Shown here in pieces: positions 35,320 through 46,700 of a stretch of DNA of 64,000 bases. Source of the stretch: Trichoplax adhaerens (taxonomy: Eukaryota; Placozoa; Uniplacotomia; Trichoplacea; Trichoplacidae). How positions within the stretch are numbered: position 1 is the stretch's first letter; each line of letters starts with the position of its first letter. The translations under genes and the position numbers were made by a program. The stretch spans positions 1,981,836 to 2,045,835 of the forward strand of contig NW_002060949.1 of assembly GCF_000150275.1 (NCBI RefSeq), in the 5' to 3' direction. The notes under the pieces are model-generated. The model was not told where the DNA came from, searched no databases, and saw only the letters and a program-made list of their open reading frames with translations.

Positions 35320-37051
35320 GACTTTTTTTTAATCTTTTGTCAGCCCTTTCGCAATCGATATGATCAATGTATCAACGGATGCAACTAAACTCTTAGCTTT
35401 ATATAATACCGTACCTTCTTTAATAGCGTGTGCTTCTTGTGTCAGCCTGCTTCAAACAGGGGCCCTACATAGATAGACAGTTTATGAGGCGTAATTGATG
35501 AAAAGGTTAAATTTGGATGTTGCTTGAAAGTCCAAATCTATGCATTATTCGTATTAGGCTGTTGAGTCAGTCTGCTATTCACTACTGACGTAGTAAGCGC
35601 TCGCTTTTACATTTTTTGCTTTAAAATAATCAATTTGTAAAATTGTTTAACAGCGAAATGCCTAACAATCATAGGCGAGGAAATGAGAATTTTTATTACA
35701 TGAGATTTAAGTTTACTGCATGGTCGTTGTCATCGTGAAGTCGTAAATTTAACATAATAGTTCGCAATATTAATATTTGTAACTTGATTTTGCTGAATTC
35801 CACCGTAAGTAATAGTAGTTCTTTGTCGCCAGTATTTACGGAAATGCCTGTAAAGTTTGCCTTACACTATGCTATATTAAGCTGTAGTCCTCTTCTTTCA
35901 TGCTTGATAGCAAAGTAATCTTAACAACTGGACTATGTGGCACAATAACTAGCATTACTGTAGCTATCATGCTCTTAAGCTATACTACGACCTCTTTTAA
36001 CTCAAAATTTTCATTTATCTGGTGTCTATGCGAGACTCGGTAGTTTTCCTTTAGCTATATTCTTTTGCTGGTCGAAGTAGAAATAGTACATAGTTTATTC
36101 TTTTGTAATGATACAAAATAACGATTATGCACGTATATAAAAAATGGAAGTACTATATTCTATTTTATAAATGCATTAACGGGTGAAGAACAGTCGTTAC
36201 CGAGCAAAGGAAACGATAGATCGATAAATTGAGGGTCACCAATATTCGATTTACCTCCCGCTTTTAGCTAGCTTCAATAATTCTTTTATTTTGGCTTCTT
36301 ATGACCTTCAATTCAGTAATGATTTAATGTTATGGATTCGCTAATGTAGTCGCAATGTAGTCATACCTTGAGGGTAACAAACTCACGCTGTTATGCGTTA
36401 TTATGGTCTTAATAACAGAAGCTAATCAAGAAAATATTACGCTGAACTCGTACTTTAAAATCCGTAGGGAAAATTCAAGAAAAAATGTTATCCTTATGAA
36501 TTGTGGTTTTGTATGGCATTATTTATTCTTTTCGTATACAATTATACTCTCTGCCTTATATGAGCTATAGAGCAGTAAACTGCACCAAAACGTACTACAA
36601 ACATCCTGCCGTATTCAGTGCTATCGCAAGCCACATTATTCATTCTTGGATCAAAAATCTTCAGTGGCATATTATGATTCATACGTATAGTGACACATTA
36701 CACTACATATTGTAAATTCGTGAGCTAGCCTATGATACCTATTTAATTGTAAAGCCTAACCAGTTAATGGTTGCTGTGATATCTACAATGAAAGCTGACA
36801 ACACCGGAGATTAATTTAAAGACTAATAAATGACATTTATTGCTTTTATTCATAAAGTCGAATTAATGCGTTACTACCTCGCCCTAACTAACATTTAAAC
36901 AGTTCAAGACTGCAATATCTGTACAAAATTTCAACTGTTTAGAGCGCTAACTTCAGTTTCTTTTTAGTAACAGAATTACAAAGAGTTAGCATTTTCAGTA
37001 ATCTCAGAATATGTAATAAAAAACTAACAATTTATCCAGTGAATGATAACT
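35320..37051. other. AT-rich spacer, no gene recognised
   Basis: This should hold the promoter of the cysteine-rich peptide gene and the 3' end of NOL10. Nothing else was recognised. A short plus-strand frame near 35.5 kb with a CC pair is bounded by stops and was rejected. Confidence 0.4.
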
Positions 37052-40000
37052 TTACTTTCGTCGCGTCCTGCGAAATCCACCTGTACTTTTCTTTTTTTCC
37101 TTCGGCAGTATATCAGCAGCAGAACGACGCAGCTTCTTTCTTTCCTTCCGATGCTGTCGCTGTTGTTCTTGATTCTTTAAGAAATTTCGGCTCTGTTTAC
37201 GTGAAGTTAATAAATAATTGCAAGAGTCATAAATTGAAACAGATGTTGTAAAACGCAACTTCCATAATGGCAGCGTAAAACTCCTCAAACGGTACTAAAT
37301 TCTATGAGAAAACCTTTACGTCGAGATTTTAGTAGAAAATTTCGCAGCTTAATTATGTGTCGTGATTAATTTACGATGCTTACCTTTTGTAACATGAATG
37401 TCATCTGTTTTGTACCGCCTGAGCTGATGTGCTGTTCTACATTAGCAGGTTCTTCTAACATGACGCGCTGCCCTAAGGACATTCTATTATGGAAGATGAT
37501 AACAAATTTAGTATCGCAAACAAATCTACGCGAGAAACTGAAATCAATTAAAAAAGCTCTACGCACTTAGACTCCTTTTTAGATTTCACATTTCCAAGAT
37601 TTAAACTTGTTACTTTTGGATCGCTCTGTAATTCATACATCGCAGGAGCTTTGTTCCGGCGTGAATTATTATCCTTTCTACCGTCAGGTGTATTACCTCT
37701 ATGTTTGCCGTCTGAATCCGAATCAGATTCACTCTCTTCTTTACTACTGGAGCTGCTTTCAATTTCATGATCCTGTTAATAAGAGCATACATAAACTATT
37801 GACACACCCTTATCAGCTAGAGTACTGTAGGTAGTGTTAGGAAAGAATGAAAAGAATTTAAGATACTCGTATCTATGGCTTACATCTACTTGCGTAAATT
37901 CTTCAAGGAATGTTTTTTGTTGAGAAGCCGCCGCTCGTTCTTCTCTGTCATGTTGCTCGTATTTGGATATTACGGGATGTAAACGTTTATAATCCTATTC
38001 AAAAATAAGAATTATAATAACTGAAAACTCACAACTGTTTAACTACTTAATTACTAAGTGTCAGTGCTAACTTCGTTTTCTTCATCTATTTGGAAATCAG
38101 TATCAGTGAACATTTTCTTAAAGCGATCGTCTCCGAGAGGATTCTTCTTTTTAACGCTCTAATAGGCAACAGAAAGAATAAATATCATGTATTGCCAGAT
38201 TGCAATGATAACTATGTCAAAGTAAGCTAACAGAAACCTCTACTTCAGATTTTTTCGTCATTATTCTCTCTGCTAGTTGTCTATTGACTGACGGAAGCTA
38301 AAAGTAGTCATACAATTTTAATTACTAGCATGATTAAAAATTTCAAAGTTTTTACCACTGTGACAGCGAATATTGCTGTCAAGAGTGACATTTTTAGTTC
38401 GTAATGATTACAATGTATAAAGTGCTTTAACAACCTCATTCTTTTTGAAGGCTCTGCTTTCACGCTCTTTGTCCAATTGCTGATTAATTCGTTGCTTACG
38501 ATATTCATTGAAAGCAAAAGGTTCAATTATAGCTTTTGCCTAGTTAAATGGAATTGAAGATGTCACATATATTTGCTGTCATATAGGAGAAAGTACGTGT
38601 GTTTGGATAATTCTAATTGAATTATACTGAAAGTCAATAAAATTTCATACGAACTCTGTGGTATAGTCTAATATCGATAAAAAAGCCATGCATATACGCT
38701 CGTAATAAATTAGTTCCAATTAAATGTGAAAGTCCTAACGGTAATATAAATCATAAAATACAGTATAAGGAGAACAGCATCGTAAGTATACGTTAATAAT
38801 TAAAAAATTTTAAACGGTAAAATCTTGAAAATGTAAAAATTACCTAAGGATTCTAAATCTTGAACTGTAACAAACTTGTAATCTTCATAGACTATTTATA
38901 AATTAAAAAAAGTATGATAGGATTTTCTTTATAAAAATTTCATTGTTTATCCTTGTTAATACAATAAATGTTATCAAACCAGTAGGTTGCTGATCTTCTT
39001 CTAACTCTTCCGTTAAATTATCAAGGAATCCACACCAACGAGGAGCTGGACCTAATTCCTAAAATTTTTGATGGTTTTTATGATAAAATTTAAATACAAC
39101 TAGAAAATTCATGCCATAGTATCTCATTTAGTGCAGGCAAGTATAAGCAACTAACCGGAATATAGTATACTAGCATATTTGGTGCTTCTGTAGCGAAGAA
39201 TAATAAACCTAAATTTAAAAGAATAAGGTTACGGAGCTCAGGTGATTTTACTGGGTTAAATTAAATTTACTATGAGTTTATATAAAAAGACTACTGCTTT
39301 CCAATTTACGAATAGAATATCACCTGAATTTGGATATGTACATAAACTGTTAATATCTGTTTCTGGCTGTATGTAAGTAAATAGTTTACCCTGATGGAGA
39401 AAAAGCCTTGGATTATCATCTGTCCTCTTGTCATGAACGACAAAATTACATGAAAGTATAATCAATGTACTAGTTGTTAAATTTTTACATCCAACATACC
39501 GTTTGCCTCTGCCAAATTTTCATAATTTTTGAATCAGCGGAAAGTACATAATCTTGGTCATGGTTAAACTCTAGACTTTTGATTGGTTCTCCATATTCAT
39601 GATCTTTTGTGACATACGGTCTTTGATTTCTTATATCATATACTAATACCTGTAATCATAATATATGATTTGTAAATCCGTCGACAACGTAAAGATACTG
39701 TACTATGATTAAGGTCTTCTTAGTTAAGTATCCTAATAATTTAAATTCATACAATAAATACCTTGCCAGTGCTAGTTCCAAGGGCTAAATTTAAGCCGTC
39801 TCGATACTTGACGGCAGTTATTTCGTGATGCCTATAAATAAGACGCCCAGTTAAAAAACTTTCCAGTTACAAATGAAGTACTGGGTATACTGAGGAAGGT
39901 GAAAGCTCAATTTGTTCTCTTCACGTTACGTACCCATCGGCGGAAAGATTGGTATCAAGAAGTCCTTCTCGATTCCTGCTGCGTGGATCCCAAACTTCGA

Positions 40001-42022
40001 CAGTCCCCTTTCATAAGATATAAGCGTATGTGAGATGTAATTTTCATAACACACATAATTAATCTTTTAGTCTATATTCTTACATCTTCTGTTCCAATAG
40101 TGAGAAACTGATGTTCGGGGTTAATTTGACAACAATTTGTGGCCCTTTTTAAATTAAGAAAATTTAAGCTATACTATTAAAGTAAAATTTCGAAATTTAA
40201 AAAGGTTCAATCATATCGTATTAAGGTAGGGATATGAAATGCTAACAGTAAAAATAACTTTACGCCTATTGCTAAAATACTGATTCCTATAAGTAATTTA
40301 TAAACCTCGAGTTTGTTTTAAGAGGAGCCATGAATCGACCAAGTTCTAAATTTAATCTATATATTTCGTTGCTATAGCGAAAAAGTTACACGAAAGTTTA
40401 GTATCTCAATTTATCGTAACTAGATATTTAATATATTGGCCTCTTATATAGTGCTTTTTATGGTGTACTTATATTTACCTGACTCCTACAATATAGAGAT
40501 CGCAAGATGGATAATGGTATGCCATATCTCGGCCAAAACATGGTATACGGCATTGGTAATGGGATCCACCCTTATGATACATAACAATACCACAATTAAC
40601 AGAAAATTAATTTCTATTTGCTTATGTATATGTAGTAATATGAGTCACTATAAGGGTAGGTTACCTTATTATGGAATTCAATATAGCGGTCATCGTGCAT
40701 AAATATCATCTATAAGACACATCAAAAAATAGGACACGAGGCATTTCGTTATAGACTTCAAATTTATAATACGGCCATTTGTTTTATAGCTTTTGTTAAA
40801 TATATTATCTTAGGTTATTAGAGGAATAACCTATGGTGAATCTGGGTATTTCTAGCAATGCTATATTACAGCCCTACCTTTGTATAGTCATCATTGAGTA
40901 GGTCAAATTGGATTACTAAATTAATAAAGATTAAAATTATAACTGGATTGAGAAAGGGATGGCAATAGGCGACCCAATTTGTTAGAATTTTATATAAGAC
41001 AGTAAGGCAAATATTTAAGTAAAATCATTCATTAAGCAATTATTTAGTGGTAGAGAAGATGGGTTACAACTAAAGAATATCGATCTTTATTCAGGCTTGA
41101 TTACCTTGGGAATTCATACAACGTTCAAATTTTAAAGATAATTGTGAAACATCGTAGCAACGGACCCGTGGTTGGTAAGTACCTACAAAATTAAATTTGA
41201 TTACACAACTGTAGATCTACAACAGTATATATACTCACTAATAAATGCAGCGGTTGTACCTGTAGCCAAAATGTACTGGCCATCTCGTGATACTTTGATT
41301 CGATGGGAAACACCAGGCATTGTAAAGTCTTGAATTAATTCAATACGACGTTGCAAATCTACAGTACGCAATCATATGCATGACAGGATTAAATAATCGA
41401 GCAGGGTAAGAACACTACTATGCATATACAGCATCGATGGCATGAAAGTCAACAGTAGAGTAAATAATGTGAATTAATAAACCACGAGTCGTATACAGTA
41501 GTTGTACACTACTTGTAGTCTATATTATTTCCCTTCATTACTGCAGTAAGTTAGTGACATCATTTCACATGACTATAGCAGCCATATCGTCCATTTCCGT
41601 AGCAACAAATGACTTACCGATATCTCTTTTAACAAGAGAGCGTCTTCTCCTTTCAGATAGCCACTGCAGTAGAGAGCAGAAAGTTAGAATAGATTAAAAA
41701 ATAAGCCCAACCCTATACTGTACACCAATGTATCGTGGATCGTTATGATCAGAAAGAGTACAGTAAACGATGAAGTCTTTATATAATTCTACAATAAGCA
41801 TGATTACAAGTCTATAGTACATTAATTTCCATTTAATGATCTATCCAATAAAGGTAAAATCCAAGGTGAATTGTTCCAAGAATAGTTAATCTCATGCAAA
41901 ATGATGGTCTAGCAGAGTTCATGGCAGCTGCAATGGCTGCTGAAATGAGCACTTACTTCAGGTAGAGATTTGCCAGCACTTAAATTATAGATCTTGATAT
42001 CATTAGGAGCTGAGACCTGCAT
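37052..42022 (-). CDS. NOL10: Nucleolar protein 10 (WD-repeat and NUC153 protein)
   Basis: Twenty-four exons with closing phases encode about 673 residues (human 688): 42022-41957, 41663-41618, 41358-41260, 41182-41105, 40915-40878, 40709-40665, 40570-40479, 40371-40306, 40144-40084, 40007-39934, 39831-39762, 39649-39500, 39390-39324, 39208-39156, 39058-38980, 38891-38844, 38734-38655, 38539-38435, 38297-38238, 38158-38072, 37994-37884, 37772-37567, 37483-37384 and 37192-37052. NOL10 hallmarks appear in order: start [64 protein letters not shown]...[70 protein letters not shown] and the NUC153-type [18 protein letters not shown] near residue 470. An acidic Ser/Asp tract and a Lys/Arg-rich tail ([12 protein letters not shown]) follow. 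The family (yeast Enp2) acts in the nucleolus in small-subunit pre-rRNA processing. The very short exons would defeat simple gene finders. Confidence 0.97.
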
Positions 42023-42321
42023 TGCTACTTGTTAAGCTCTAGCTAAGGATCTTTCAAAGTTGCAGTGCAGTTACACTGCTAGTGATTCAATAAAGCAAAG
42101 GAAAATAGGACAGTGGAGGAAAAGAGCTCGCTCAAAGCGATTTCCAATAGAAGATTGAATGATTTAATAGCTGACGGCTAGAATTTTGTTATTAATTGAT
42201 AGCTGGAGTATTGCACGTGAGTATGATTTGAGTAGTGGGGCCTTTGGCGTTAGCATCGGTTTGACTAGTGTGCTTACAAGCTGGCATTTCTTTCTACCGT
42301 CTATTACCATATCAGCAGTAT

Positions 42322-42770
42322 GATTTGAGTACCAACACTGTGAAAGTGTTCCTTCAATATGTTGTTGGAAATCGCGGTAGAAAGTGATACTAAACTATAG
42401 AATAAGAGTGTAAAAAGATTTACTTGTATAGAAAGAAAAGCTTTACTCTCCACTTCACTGCCTCTACTGAGCTTGGAAATTGTGGCAGAAACTGATATTA
42501 AGCGTTGGAGAATTCAGAGTGTATCAGTATAAACTGTAGAGCTATAAACAAAAAACTGGAATCAGCAGTCTGGTATAAATCAATGTATACACATGCAAAA
42601 CACTATGGTAAAACGACTTCTAGATTCTATCGCTTGTTACTGTCTGAGGATTGTGATTGGGAGTACTAACACTACGAAAGTATTACTCTAGTCTCAGTAT
42701 CTCAGCCATAAGTTAGCTGAGATACTAGAGAATAGAGATTAGAGAAGAACAAAGTTTGCCGGCAGAAACA
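42322..42770. repeat. Diverged local direct repeats
   Basis: GATTTGAGTACCAACACTGT near 42.32 kb resembles GATTGGGAGTACTAACACTA near 42.66 kb, both followed by a GAAAGTGTT/GAAAGTATT pair. TTGGAAATCGCGGTAGAAAG near 42.37 kb resembles TTGGAAATTGTGGCAGAAAC near 42.48 kb. The copies are diverged and interleaved, suggesting old local duplication rather than a young tandem array. Confidence 0.5.
42696..42726. repeat. Perfect 11-bp hairpin
   Basis: AGTATCTCAGC at 42696-42706 and its exact reverse complement GCTGAGATACT at 42716-42726 flank a 9-base loop. It lies between NOL10 and GTF3C3, upstream of both. It is too short to call an RNA gene and may be a cruciform or transcription-factor dyad site. 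Confidence 0.6.
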
Positions 42771-42893
42771 TGGATTACTAGTATCACTAGATAGATGTAC
42801 ATTGAATTTAAACTGGCATATTTTCTAGTACACGGTAGTCCATGTTTTCAACGATGGAGTTAACAACAGCGTAGCACATTCATTTCTACTTAC

Positions 42894-43183
42894 AGACAGA
42901 ACGGACTGACAGACTTGCAGTCCTGCCAGTCCATGCAAGTTGATGACCTCTGAATTGGTAGTAACGATAGTATACTGCTCTGTACGCTCGAAATGGTCGT
43001 AAGTATTCGTATGCTAGGCCTGATAACCATCATTAGTCTCCGATACAGTCGATCAACTTCTCTATACAGTACTATATTTGCTGCCTAGGTATATTGGAGA
43101 GTCAAAGGTAAACTAACCTGGAGTGTTGCAGTTCTTGGGAAGACCTCAAGAAAGCTTTTGTTTTCTTCTTGCGACTTCATCAT
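42894..43183 (-). CDS. Tentative small gene, two 5' exons
   Basis: Candidate exon 1 is 43183-43118 (22 codons). It starts at a double ATG with an in-frame stop just upstream, and has a polar N-terminus (MMKSQEENKSFLEVF) and a GTTAGT donor. Candidate exon 2 is 42977-42894 (28 codons, phase 0), containing YTIVTTNSEVINLHGL and a GTAAGT donor. Phases agree. The acceptor could instead be two bases earlier, which would give a different frame ending in a stop at the donor. No third exon was recognised further left before NOL10. The product matches nothing I know. It could be an unrelated small gene in the bidirectional interval or a chance arrangement in relatively GC-rich DNA. Confidence 0.3.
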
Positions 43184-43728
43184 GAATTAATTCAGCGATC
43201 TTCCCCCCATCTGTTGCCTATACCTATCTGATTTCGACGCAATTTGCACACCGCTAAACGCTTCTTCTAGCTGTCAATGCGCCCATAAATGCTGCATGTA
43301 CGGAGTACTGGCATACATTGATGCTAACCGGTGCAAGTCACCCTTCGTGGCGGGTCATTTCTTCTTCACTGCTTCTTCTCCACTCATTGATTTATTTTCA
43401 TTCGAAGCCATTTTTTCGCTAGCACCAAATAGATTTTGACTGCTAATACAAGATTATTACTTGCTATCTGAATTTTTTCAAAGAAAAAATATTCAAAATT
43501 AGCTCTTGGATAAAATTTGAATGATTTGTTTTTGCCTATCGTTGCAGTAACCAGTAGAATTGTAATAGTGTGATAGTTTGACCAGACCAAATAATGTTAG
43601 TGTCATGGACCTCTCTATCCATAACTGAATTGCATTTTGAAATTGTAAAATTACCTAGAGGAAAAGCTCATAATTAGTACACAGGTAGTATTTCAACCTT
43701 GGAGTTTCCTCTCTAATTTTATAACATC

Positions 43729-46700
43729 ATGAATGATCAAGACATTGGCGATATAAACTCAGTCCTTCGGTATTTATCCGGCCAAATTTCATTCAATGAA
43801 TGGTCACAAAGTGGTGCACTTCCATTACTACTGGATGGCCATATCCCTCCTACCGAGTCAGATACAGAAGCTCTTACAGAAGACGAAGGTGCATCGAGTG
43901 ATAATATTGATGAAGCTGATGATATATCTAATGCATCTGAAGGTAAGTGATAATTTCTAAGTAATTTATCAAACTGTGGTCATAAATTTTTCTAGTATTG
44001 AGATCATCAGGAACAACTAGTCCACCATGATTATATTATATTAATTATGCACTTATTAGTCAGTAATTTTAATAATACTTATATTTTATAATGGTAAGAG
44101 TCTAGCTTGAATCAAATCAAGCGATAAAACTCCAAGTTTTTACCTTTATGATGTATCTAATGCAATCACAAATCTACAAGAGTCATTAACTTTAAAATAC
44201 GATGTTATAGTGTTTACAAGATGTCACAGTAGAAGGATCAGTAAATCTTCCTGGAAACCCGCGTTTATTCCAATGTTGTAGCTGTCGTGTTGAAGTAAAA
44301 ATAATAAATTCCTTTCTGTAATAACTTACTTTAGATACCGACGAAGAACCTTTACTACCGATGGCAATATCAGAAGATGATGAAGATAATTACGATGAAA
44401 CAGATGACGAAGAGATAAATTTTGATAACATTGGCGACGTTGGCAACCTTCAAGACCAAAATTTACATAGAAATATTGAACCTCAATTAGGTACGTTGAA
44501 AATTGAAGGCACTTAAAGTAGCATTTGCATGTATTTATGACTAATGTTACTACAGTAATTGTCGATTACAACTGTGACGAGGATGTATCACTTGAGAACT
44601 GAAATGATAGTCATACGTAAAATGTAAATCAAGAACAAACTATACGAGCATGGTTATTAGATCATCGCACTCGGAAAAGGTAGATTTTGTGTCAAATTAT
44701 TTCATTGATATTCAACTTGTAGGCAGTATGGGTCATGCAGGCAATGAAATACCTAATAGTGAAGGGATGGAATCTATTCAAAATTTGAAAGTAGGCAAAG
44801 GAAATCAAAATCAAGCTACTAGTTCTAAAATATATCAAAATAGTAAGTTACTCTAAACATGTCGTTAAATATTATTGCAACTACATAACTGAACTATGCT
44901 AATTATCAGTACACTGACAGCTACTGTAACTAAAGGGTTCTTAAATTTTTCATACATTATAGCATAGTACTATAATTGAGATTATAACCTAATAAAATGC
45001 GGCTGTCGTCATTTTTCATGCTTGACTGATTTCTTTGCGTATCGTACTTTAAAGGGAAATACGCCCGAATGATGAATATTGGATCATATATTATATTATA
45101 TTAAAATAATGTTATAACCTTTATGAAAATGACAATAGAGGAGTTATTAATGATGGTAGTTCTGCAGATAATAAATACGATTTGCCTCCCTAACTAGATT
45201 GCGCTGCAGATTTCACACTCTAGTTCTGTACAGCGATGTTATTTTCTGCTTGACTAGTAGCTGTATAATCAATATTATTGATTTAGAATTTCTTATTAGC
45301 TTTTTTGAGGTACATTCTAAGGTTTACTTTATTTTAATATTTTGTCCATTTCATGACCAATTGTGAAGAAGAACAACAAGTTAAAAAGAAACGCGGAGTA
45401 AGGAAAGCATTTAAATGATATTTTAAGTCGTTTAAAGATGATAATTATTAGAATGCTAGAAAGCACGTATCAGTCTTCTCTGTCATTCCACGTATGCTCC
45501 CAAATGTATTAATTGAAAAGTAATAGAATTACCTGATTTACATCTAATGTACGTCCATTTGCTACTTTAAACGTAGCCATATCGAAAGCGAAATCGTGTT
45601 CCTGATTATTTAACTGGATTGATGGGAGAAGCTAATTTATGCCTTGCGCGTGGAAATTTAACGGAAGCTGAGAAAATGTGTAAGGAAATCATACGACAAG
45701 GTGTGTTAAAATATTATCATAAAGACATCTCAATTGGAATTACTAGTTTGATGGACACGTAGTTACTTTCAAGTTCTAGCTATTAATAGCAAAGTTCGAA
45801 TATGTATTCCATTTGTTGCCTAGTCTTAAAAATGATTTTGGAATTGCTAATGTACTTTAACTTTTATTTCAGCACCTCATGCTTCTGATCCATATGAAAC
45901 ATTAGCTATGATTTATGAAGAAAACGGAGATGAAGAGAAAGTGGTTCAAGTAAGTCAAAAACTAAAAAAGTTCACTTCATTGCGCGGTATACGTCAATCA
46001 CTTGCAATTATACCTTAACTTTGGTGGTAAAATAAAATTATTATTCACCTTACTACCAAATCATGCTGCTTCTACCTAATAATCAACTTACAAAATATCC
46101 ATATTCTATCTTGTATGTACGCATGAAAACAGTTGCAGTTAATTGCTGCTTATTTAAATCGCCGTGACGCTTCCCAGTGGGTACATTTGGCTCAAATGTC
46201 ATTGGAACAAGACAATAAGAAACAAGCGTTATGGTGTTATAACATGGGTATGTCTCCATATTTGGCAAATAAATAATTATAATATTTCATCTCCGATTTC
46301 ATAATTTGTTTTCATAAGGGTCTTGTGTAATTATCAACATATTTTAGTTTGTAAAATTTTAGAACCCTTTCATGTTTACTTTTATTTATCTATACAGCTG
46401 TGAAAGCTGACCATGGAAATATACAAATTTTAAATGAGAGAGCAAGATTATGCATTCAAATGGACAATATTAAAGGGGCAGCGGAAACTTTTGAGATGAT
46501 ATTAAGAGTACGACACTTTATCATACTTAAATAATTTCGTTTTAATAAAAGTATCTTAACGTAATTGACAGTATTAGCAATAGTTGATATTAAATTCTTG
46601 GAATTAAATTACAATAGTAATAATATTATCGTTACGCTATCATTTTTCTAAATTATAGATACTGAAAACTCATCAAGGAATGGATTATTTTGATTATTCA

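Larger units (their letters stand above)
42023..43728. promoter_or_regulatory. Head-to-head intergenic region between NOL10 and GTF3C3
   Basis: NOL10 starts leftward at 42022 and GTF3C3 rightward at 43729, so both promoters should lie in this 1.7 kb. It is less AT-rich than the other spacers and contains diverged local repeats, a perfect 11-bp hairpin and two minus-strand exon candidates. A shared promoter element was not identified. The call of regulatory content rests on gene orientation only. Confidence 0.45.

Noticed and set aside
35500-35576. Possible second cysteine-rich peptide exon (CC pair and a later cysteine)
   Set aside because: Stops lie close on both sides, only three cysteines are present and no acceptor or signal exon was found.
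36503-36715. 70-codon plus-strand frame
   Set aside because: No ATG at its start, random composition and no conserved motif.
43300-43360. tRNA-like stretch containing GGTGCAAGTCACC
   Set aside because: No matching acceptor stem, D-arm or anticodon arm could be drawn, and no A/B box consensus is present.
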